A DNA stretch of 64,000 bases from Alphaproteobacteria bacterium (lineage in GTDB: Bacteria; Pseudomonadota; Alphaproteobacteria; Rhizobiales; Xanthobacteraceae). The first letter of the stretch is position 1. Each line of letters opens with the position of its first letter. Of the stretch, positions 57,692 through 64,000 are shown in pieces. The notes beneath the pieces are model-generated. The model made no database searches and had not been told where the DNA came from. It saw only the letters and a program-made list of their open reading frames with translations. The position numbers and the translations under genes are program-made. The stretch lies in contig VBAH01000012.1 of the NCBI GenBank assembly GCA_005884685.1, positions 61,582 to 125,581 of the forward strand, read 5' to 3'.

Positions 57692-59023
57692 ATGCGGACG
57701 AAAGGGGCCGTCGCGACCTGCGTTGCGCTGGCATTGCTGGCGAGCGGCTGTAATCCGAATGACCGGGCCTTCTTCCGCGAAGGCATCGGCACAGAGCTCT
57801 ATACGGCGGACGCGATCCCCGCGACTGACCTCCAGAACATCTATCTCGATCAACTCTGCCGTCAGTCTCTGCCTTTCGTCGGGCCGGACGTTCCGAGCTG
57901 CAGCCAGCAGGAATTGCCGCCCACGGCATGGTCCTTGATCGTTCAAGCCGGCATGAACGACATCGATGCACGCTGCGACTCCTACCTCGCGTGGCTGGAC
58001 CAAAAGAAGCGCGAAAACTCCGCGGTCCTCGCCGAAATCGGCGCAATCCGTTTTGCCGTAGACGCGCTGACGAATCCTGCCGTCGCGACGGGGATCAGCC
58101 CGGTCGCGCTGGCTGCGGTTTCGGCGGCCTTTGGGCTGGCGACGAACACGCTCGCGAACATCAACACATTGCTGATCCAGGTCGATCACACGACGGTGCA
58201 GTCGATCGTGTTCATCAACCGGCGCGATTTCCGTGAAGGCGTTCTGCGGCTCGCGGTGACGAACAAGCCGTCGGCCGTTCACGCGCTGCGGTCGTACCTC
58301 GAAATCTGCATGCCGATGACGATATCGGCAAACATCAATTCGACCGTCACCGTGTTCCAGCAGACCGGGCCGGGCATCCTCGGCAAGCGCCCGCTGGTCG
58401 CGCCGCCCTCAATCGCGGCGCCGTTCGTACCACGCGAGCCGTTCAGGGACAGAAGGCCGGCGGAGGGCTCGACGGTATCGTTGGTTCCCGGCGCAGACCT
58501 GATCATTCCGGGGTATCCGCAGAACGCCCGGACCTACACGCCGGAGGTGATCGCGACCATATTGGGCGCGCTGTGTGCGCCGCCGACCGAGCTCAAGAGG
58601 ATCGGCCCTGTGACGAAGGCACTGCTCGAGATCTGGGAGGTCACGGACACCCAGAACGGGACCCCCAATGGATCGATCGACGACAGGGAGAGAAAGGCAC
58701 TGCTGGCTTTGACGCCATGCCCAACCGGCGTCCTGAACGCCTTTGAACGGCAGACGTTCATGTCGGCCGCGAACGTCGGGCTCCTCGTCACGCTGTTGAA
58801 CAGGGTGCCGATCGAGGGGCAGCTCGGGTCTGCATCGCTGCCCGATGCGCGGCCGCGCGTTGCGCTGGTAAGGCGGAATTGTTTTGCCGGGAGGCTCAAT
58901 CCGCTGCCCAATGGAATGAACGTCCAGGTGACATCCGACCTGATGAGCGCTTTGCGCGAGTATGATAGAATGCGCAAAGCCGCGGAGGCGCAGGCGCCGC
59001 CGGCTCCCCCGCCGCCGTGCTAG
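57692..59023 (+). CDS. Putative lipoprotein, paired with a murein hydrolase
   Basis: 443 aa. Signal peptide with lipobox LLASGC (lipid Cys at ~20), so it is membrane-anchored; the +2 residue is Asn. The mature part is mostly helical with Cys in DQLCRQ, VPSCSQQ, DARCDSY, EICMP, ALCAPP, TPCPTG and RRNCFAG. A hydrophobic stretch (~130-155) and a Pro-rich end ending in Cys are also seen. No family recognised. The next gene begins 15 bp after its stop, so the two form an operon. GTG at 57689 is an alternative start. Confidence 0.6.
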   Translation: MRTKGAVATCVALALLASGCNPNDRAFFREGIGTELYTADAIPATDLQNIYLDQLCRQSLPFVGPDVPSCSQQELPPTAWSLIVQAGMNDIDARCDSYLAWLDQKKRENSAVLAEIGAIRFAVDALTNPAVATGISPVALAAVSAAFGLATNTLANINTLLIQVDHTTVQSIVFINRRDFREGVLRLAVTNKPSAVHALRSYLEICMPMTISANINSTVTVFQQTGPGILGKRPLVAPPSIAAPFVPREPFRDRRPAEGSTVSLVPGADLIIPGYPQNARTYTPEVIATILGALCAPPTELKRIGPVTKALLEIWEVTDTQNGTPNGSIDDRERKALLALTPCPTGVLNAFERQTFMSAANVGLLVTLLNRVPIEGQLGSASLPDARPRVALVRRNCFAGRLNPLPNGMNVQVTSDLMSALREYDRMRKAAEAQAPPAPPPPC

Positions 59024-59038
59024 GAACAGGGACGCAAA

Positions 59039-60880
59039 ATGACGTTCGTTGTCAAAGATGGCGTGATGACCGATCTGTTCGCGGAGCCGTCTCTCACTGC
59101 GAAATCCAAAAAGGACCTGTTTCCAGGCGCGGTTCTCGGCGATCCGCTTAAGACGTCGGACGGATTTCTGTTTTTCGAACTTGGCGCGCCGGATAACGAC
59201 GCGCTCAAAGGCTGGGTCCCGAAGGAGCATTGCGAAGAGCGGGCGGATGCAAACAGGCCGCCGCTCAATGAGGCTGGCTTCGTTCAGGAGGCGGTCAACG
59301 TTCAATTGCGCTTCAATGCCACCGAGGAAATAAAGCCCGGCGTAGCGTTGAAGCCGTGGATCGTGTCTGCGGATTTTCTGATCGCGCGCGCGATCTTCGA
59401 AACAGGCATCAAGAACCTGGGAAAGAACATTCCCGGCTCTGATGGTGTCGGCCCACTCCAGGTCACCACGACCGAGTGGAAGAACTTCATGGACAATGCG
59501 GGCGATCTGGCCAAGGGCGCGCGCCTGAGCGATCGCGATCATCCCGTCCTGCAGATCGACGGCGCCGCTTTCCGCCAACACGTCGACGGACAGGCGATGA
59601 GCAAGATTCGCCTGGATGCCGGAAAAGCGACGGCGGACGATCCTTTCGTGCCCAGTTTCCTCGATATGTTTCTCGCCTACGTGACCAACAGTCCTGCCGC
59701 GGCGCTCGCCATTCTCGATGGGCAAAGCGCAAATCTTCCCGCGAATACTTCCATCAAGGACGTGGTCAAGAGCGCAATGTCGGCTGCCGAACTGGCGGCG
59801 TTGTTCCAGGCGCGCGAGAAGCTGCCCGGCACGAGCACGGTGTTCTTCGGCACCGACGCCAGCCCGAACAGCTTGAAGGGCGTGGTCGAGCTTGCCGAAT
59901 CCACGCTCAAGACGCTGCTTGCCGACGCGTTCGGGAAAATCAAGCAGCACAGGCCGGATATGGTTGCGACCGTCACTGCCGGCGGCGCTCCCTGGATGGC
60001 GGTGGCGCGGGATGCCGAAGCGCGTCATGTGACTGCAGCTGACAGCGCCGCCGAGATCAAAACCTACTTTGCGGATACGGACTTCGGTCCCGTCGGGGCC
60101 GAGTTGCCGGCCTGGTGCGGCGCGTTTGCGGCACACTGCATGAAACAAAGCGGCAATCCGACAGTTGCGGCGAGCGTTCCCAAAGGAGCCGCAGCGGCTG
60201 CGAGCTGGAAATCGTGGGGCGCCGATCTTTCGTCGCAGGACGGGGCCATACCTCAGGGTGCCGTTATCGTGCTTTCGCCCACACCCGAGACGGGCGGCAC
60301 GGGCCACGTCGGATTCTTCCTCTCGTTCTCACCGGACAAGAAGAACGTCATCCTGCTTGGCGGCAATCAGAGCAAGAAGGTCGGTGAAACGCCGTTCGCC
60401 GCAGACCGCATCGCTGCCGTGCGATGGCTTGACCTGCCGGGCGCAGCGGGCGCCGTCGCGGTTGACGGCATCAGGCTGCCGGCCAAGGTCAAACAGGCGG
60501 ACCGCGCCAATGCCGACATCATCATCAAGGCATTCGCGGCGGCGGGATATGGCCGCGATCAGCAGATTGCGGCTCTCGCCAATGCGATCGAAGAATCGGC
60601 CCTGAACGCAAGAGCCCATGCCGTCGGAGAGGACAGCGTGGGACTGTTCCAACTGCGTCGCTTCAAGGGTGTCGGTGGAAAAAACAGTGTCGAAGCGCTG
60701 ATGGATCCTGCGTTCAACACCCAATTGATCATCGCCGAGGCGAAGAGAGTCCCGCTGTTCGCCAAGGCGGCCAATCTTCACGACGCGGTCGATGCGTTTG
60801 TCAGGTTCGTGGAAAAGCCGAGCGACAAGCCGGGCCAGAGCGCGCTGCGTTTGCGGACCGCTCAGGCGCTGATCGCCTAG
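59039..60880 (+). CDS. Multidomain putative peptidoglycan hydrolase (SH3 / lysozyme-like / CHAP-type TIGR02594 / phage-lysozyme-like)
   Basis: 613 aa. Residues ~3-66 look like a bacterial SH3 fold (FPGAVLGDPLKTSDGFLFFEL, KGWVPKEHC). Residues ~110-150 have a lysozyme/transglycosylase-like pattern with Glu121 in IFETG and SDGVGPLQVTTTEW. Residues ~355-465 match a TIGR02594/NlpC-P60-type hydrolase with Cys360 in PAWCGAFAAHCM and His423 in GTGHVGFF. Residues ~490-600 resemble a phage-tail lysozyme with Glu518-519 in NAIEESALNA and EDSVGLFQLRR. No signal peptide is visible. Activities are inferred from motifs only. Confidence 0.65.
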   Translation: MTFVVKDGVMTDLFAEPSLTAKSKKDLFPGAVLGDPLKTSDGFLFFELGAPDNDALKGWVPKEHCEERADANRPPLNEAGFVQEAVNVQLRFNATEEIKPGVALKPWIVSADFLIARAIFETGIKNLGKNIPGSDGVGPLQVTTTEWKNFMDNAGDLAKGARLSDRDHPVLQIDGAAFRQHVDGQAMSKIRLDAGKATADDPFVPSFLDMFLAYVTNSPAAALAILDGQSANLPANTSIKDVVKSAMSAAELAALFQAREKLPGTSTVFFGTDASPNSLKGVVELAESTLKTLLADAFGKIKQHRPDMVATVTAGGAPWMAVARDAEARHVTAADSAAEIKTYFADTDFGPVGAELPAWCGAFAAHCMKQSGNPTVAASVPKGAAAAASWKSWGADLSSQDGAIPQGAVIVLSPTPETGGTGHVGFFLSFSPDKKNVILLGGNQSKKVGETPFAADRIAAVRWLDLPGAAGAVAVDGIRLPAKVKQADRANADIIIKAFAAAGYGRDQQIAALANAIEESALNARAHAVGEDSVGLFQLRRFKGVGGKNSVEALMDPAFNTQLIIAEAKRVPLFAKAANLHDAVDAFVRFVEKPSDKPGQSALRLRTAQALIA

Positions 60881-60902
60881 CCGGAAAAGTCAGGGCGCCC
60901 GG

Positions 60903-62894
60903 CTAGTTCCCCGCCGCCTGCGCGGCGACGCGCGCCGGCGGGCCGGCCTTGCGGCTCATCATGCCTTCGACGCGGTCGCGCTCTTTCTCGAAGCCGGCGA
61001 GGATCGGGCCTTCGAGCACGCGGCCGCGCGGCAGGCGGATGCGCATCGGGTCGACGAAGCGGCCGTTGACGACGATCTCATAGTGCACGTGCGCGCCGGT
61101 CGAGAGGCCGGTCGAGCCGACGAACCCGATCACCTGGCCCTGGCGCACCTTCTTGCCCGGCTCGATGCCGCGCGCGAAGGCCGACATGTGGCCGTAGGCG
61201 GTCTCGTAGCCGTTGGAGTGCTTCACGCGCACGTATTTGCCGTAGCCGCCTTCCCAGCCGACCTTCTCGACCATGCCGTTGCCGGAGGCAAAGATCGGCG
61301 TGCCATACGGCGCCGACCAGTCCACGCCGGTGTGCATCTTGGAATAGCCGAGGATCGGATGGCGGCGGAAACCGAAGCCCGAGCGCATGATGCCGAGGCC
61401 GACCGGCTTGCGCACCAGGAACTTCTTCGCGCTCTTGCCGGTCTCGTCGTAGTAGTCGACCACGCCGTCGTCGGGCGACTGGTAGCGATAGAACTTTTTG
61501 CTCTCGCCGCCGACGGTCAGCGCCGCGTAGAGCACGTCGTTGCGTGCGTCGGCCTCTTCCTCGCCGGAATAGAGCACCTCGAAGGAATCGCCCGGCTGCG
61601 CCTTGCGCTGGAAGTCGACGTCATACGAATAGATGCGCACGAGATCGTCGATCACCGGGCGCGGCACGTTGTTGCGCATCGCGGTTTCGTAGATGCTCTG
61701 ATAGAGCCGCACTGAAGTCGTATCGTTCTCGTCGTCCTCGTCGGCTTCGGCCACCTCGGTGGTGCTGCCCATGCTCTGGACGTCGACCGCGACGTACTTG
61801 CCGGTATCGGAGAGCGCGACCACCGCCTCCACGGCACTGTCGCCGAGCACGATCACGCGCACGACGCGCAGCCGCCCGGCATCCGGCGCAAACAGGAGGC
61901 GCAGCTTCTGCCCTTCGCGCAAGCCGCCGTCGCGCCCGCGCGGCCCGAGCACGCCGGTGAGTGCACGGATGTCGTCCTGCGAGGCGCCTTGATCGCGCAG
62001 GATCGAGCCGGCCGACTCGTTCTTCTTCACCGTGACGAGGCGCTCGTTCCAGGCGTTCGGGTTGTCGCTCTTGCCCGGACTTTTCGGCAGCAGCGTGATG
62101 TTCTCCGGCACGATGCGCGCCTCGAACCCCGCATAGGGATCGACCGCGTCGGGACCGGCGGGCGCGTAGGCGAGCGGCAAGCCGGGCCCAAGGCTCGCGG
62201 TGATCGGCCGGCTGACGCTGCCGGTCCATTCGGCCGCGTCGCGCACGCGCGCCATCACGTCCTCGAGCGGCGCGGCCGCAGCGACCTTCACGCGCGGCAG
62301 AACACTGACGAGGTCGCGCGTGACAAAGGAGACTTCGGCGTCAGGCTCGGCGCCGGGGGTTTCGTCCGCCGCGACGGCGTTGCCGCGGCCATTATCCATC
62401 ATCAGGCGCGCGGGATTGAACTTCGGCACGCTGGCAGAAAGGTCGGACGTCGTCAGCGACAGGTTCGATGCCACGCGCACGAAGGGGCGCACGCGCACCA
62501 CCTCGCGGTCGCCGGCGCGGGTCGTTGTCGAGATGCGGATCAGCTGGCGCGCGGCGTTGATTTCGCCGGTCGGCGGCAGCTTGTCGCTCTTGCGGGTCAC
62601 GGCGGCGAGGCGATCGTTGCCCGTCAGCGTGCCGCGCAGCGCGGCTTCGACCCGCTCGGGAAGGGCTGCGAAATTGGCCTCGCCGTCGAGCGCGATATAG
62701 ACCGCGCCGCCCATCAGGGCCGCGCCGCACAGGCCGGTCAGGATCGTGCCGGAGAACCACTGCACGGAGACGCGGCGGCGGTCGGCGAGGCCGGAGGTCG
62801 CGCCGTCGACCAGCAATGGCGGTTCGTCGCCGAGATCGACCGGCGCTGATGCCGCACGCAACCGATTTGGATCGCGCCGTTTGCCCTGATCCAA
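60903..62894 (-). CDS. M23 family peptidoglycan endopeptidase
   Basis: Membrane-anchored murein DD-endopeptidase-type protein (663 aa). One N-terminal transmembrane helix (~48-68), a long periplasmic spacer with LysM/OapA-like segments (RLVTVKKNESAGSILRDQGA, ~295), and a C-terminal LytM domain. Zinc ligands are H521 and D525 in MHTGVDWS and the H602-V-H604 pair; GFGFRRHPI precedes them. The active residues are complete, so it is probably catalytic rather than a degenerate activator. The start is TTG at 62894. It is convergent with the multidomain hydrolase gene, 22 bp apart. Confidence 0.88.
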   Translation of the reverse strand: MDQGKRRDPNRLRAASAPVDLGDEPPLLVDGATSGLADRRRVSVQWFSGTILTGLCGAALMGGAVYIALDGEANFAALPERVEAALRGTLTGNDRLAAVTRKSDKLPPTGEINAARQLIRISTTTRAGDREVVRVRPFVRVASNLSLTTSDLSASVPKFNPARLMMDNGRGNAVAADETPGAEPDAEVSFVTRDLVSVLPRVKVAAAAPLEDVMARVRDAAEWTGSVSRPITASLGPGLPLAYAPAGPDAVDPYAGFEARIVPENITLLPKSPGKSDNPNAWNERLVTVKKNESAGSILRDQGASQDDIRALTGVLGPRGRDGGLREGQKLRLLFAPDAGRLRVVRVIVLGDSAVEAVVALSDTGKYVAVDVQSMGSTTEVAEADEDDENDTTSVRLYQSIYETAMRNNVPRPVIDDLVRIYSYDVDFQRKAQPGDSFEVLYSGEEEADARNDVLYAALTVGGESKKFYRYQSPDDGVVDYYDETGKSAKKFLVRKPVGLGIMRSGFGFRRHPILGYSKMHTGVDWSAPYGTPIFASGNGMVEKVGWEGGYGKYVRVKHSNGYETAYGHMSAFARGIEPGKKVRQGQVIGFVGSTGLSTGAHVHYEIVVNGRFVDPMRIRLPRGRVLEGPILAGFEKERDRVEGMMSRKAGPPARVAAQAAGN

Positions 62895-63182
62895 GCGCCC
62901 TGTCCCCTCCGCTCACCGCCGCAACAAGCGTGGCGGTCCCACCCGTCCCCGAAGGCAAATCAACGGCACGCAAGCGGCACGATGCCGCGCCACCCTGGGC
63001 GCGTCAACGAGCAGCCAAGTCTGCGATTCGTACCGTGATCACTGGCCTTTCCCCGATGCGAACAACGCGGGAGGAATGTGGCGCGAGTGCGGCACGGAGC
63101 GTGCGAAAGCGGACGGCCTGCGAGGGCCCGACGGCAGCGGTCCACAGGGCGAAGTGGCGCCGAAACTTGCGCGGATTTGGTG
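62895..63182. other. Upstream region of the rRNA operon without a gene
   Basis: GC-rich gap between the M23 start and the rRNA promoter. Short frames on both strands lack ribosome-binding sites and recognisable products. I see nothing else in it. Confidence 0.5.
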
Positions 63183-63212
63183 TTGACAAGGTGAACGGGT
63201 CGCCCATATAAA
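63183..63212 (+). promoter_or_regulatory. rRNA operon promoter
   Basis: TTGACA (63183-63188), an 18-bp spacer and TATAAA (63207-63212), about 420 bp before the 16S gene. Both boxes are near consensus. Confidence 0.75.
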
Positions 63213-63631
63213 GCCTCCACAACGGCGCGCCGCCCCGCTTTCCGGCGCGATGGCGCGCCTGCGAAGCTCCTCACTGATAAGGTGACCAGTCGTCCGATTT
63301 CGGTCGGAAGATTCGGGCTTCGACGGCTTCCCGGTTCACCGGGAAGGGGGACCGCCATGGTCCCCGGGCTGTTTGACAAGTGAATCGGAAGAAAGAGAAA
63401 CGTGGACGGCGGAGTCCTTGCGGGCCGCTTCCTCGACCGGAGAAGGCTTGCCTTCGACGGGAGAAGACGCGGCCGGACGAGACTTCGGCGGTACACGTTT
63501 CTAGGAACAACACCATGATCGTTTGCACGAGCAATCGTGCGGACGGTTTACATGTTGGACCTCGTCAATGTTGCGGCGCGCAAGCGTCGTGACGCGCAAA
63601 ACGTGTGATCGCCAAGATCAAAATCTCAGTC
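63213..63631 (+). other. rRNA operon leader with boxA
   Basis: Transcribed leader of ~420 nt. It contains a hairpin GGGGACC/GGTCCCC near 63346-63365 and, directly after it, GCTGTTTGACA at 63368-63378, which resembles the boxA antitermination element of rrn leaders (NusB/NusE binding). Frames here, including one of 87 codons on the minus strand, are not considered genes. Confidence 0.6.

Positions 63632-64000
<369 letters not shown>

Noticed and set aside
63271..63534. ORFs in the rRNA leader
   Set aside because: They overlap the boxA and leader hairpins, lack ribosome-binding sites and resemble no protein family.

Overview
The window comes from the chromosome of a high-GC alphaproteobacterium, most likely a Hyphomicrobiales (Rhizobiales) member near the Bradyrhizobium/Xanthobacteraceae group. 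The evidence is the start of a 16S rRNA gene at the right edge, a SAM-II riboswitch before metA, the tlpA/argH-lptM-lysA and ftsEX-ydcF-plsC gene orders, cpdR, a TIGR02302-type protein, and dispersed CCGCTC...GAGCGG palindromes typical of these genomes. Coding density is high, and many long ORFs are only antisense shadows.

Layout. 0-4.3 kb: type II secretion genes (gspE, cut by the left edge; divergent gspD; a short A24 prepilin peptidase). 4.3-11.4 kb: VanZ-like protein, polyprenyl glycosylphosphotransferase, tRNA-Leu(CAA), dsbB, HNH nuclease, esterase, AlkA-type glycosylase, gluQ, and a soluble hybrid histidine kinase followed by a MazEF-like toxin-antitoxin pair. 12-31.3 kb: a metabolic region with three diagnostic ethylmalonyl-CoA pathway enzymes (ecm, ccr, mcd) plus a cobalamin adenosyltransferase, ETF beta/alpha and 3-hydroxyacyl-CoA dehydrogenase. 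Interspersed are cfa, an FkbM methyltransferase, an SDR, YihY, a chemoreceptor, a TRAP binding protein, a trans-sulfuration enzyme and a rhomboid. 31.5-38.7 kb: tlpA, argH, lptM, lysA and a large Gln-rich TIGR02302 protein. 38.7-43.7 kb: cpdR/hpt/zinc-ribbon operon divergent from ftsE-ftsX-ydcF-plsC, with a CtrA-type site between them. 43.7-51.7 kb: ChaC, DUF2125, an FAD oxidoreductase, the tyrA-hisC-chorismate mutase operon, and riboswitch-controlled metA. 51.7-64 kb: MFS transporter, MOSC protein, secreted orphan, clpB, a lipoprotein plus multidomain peptidoglycan hydrolase cassette, an M23 peptidase and the start of an rRNA operon.

Main observations. (1) A shared motif, TGTGCANCGCA, lies upstream of ecm, ccr and mcd. 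At ccr and mcd it is paired with a TTGCARTGCAM site about two helical turns away, which suggests one regulator for the dispersed ethylmalonyl-CoA pathway genes. (2) ftsX carries an in-frame TAG that removes the last transmembrane helix, although the downstream reading frame and its 4-bp overlap with ydcF are intact. (3) A lipoprotein/multidomain murein-hydrolase gene pair without a visible export signal on the hydrolase lies between clpB and the rRNA operon. (4) The SAM-II aptamer lies about 100 nt before metA and is followed by mutually exclusive antiterminator and terminator hairpins. No CRISPR array, prophage or complete insertion sequence was seen.
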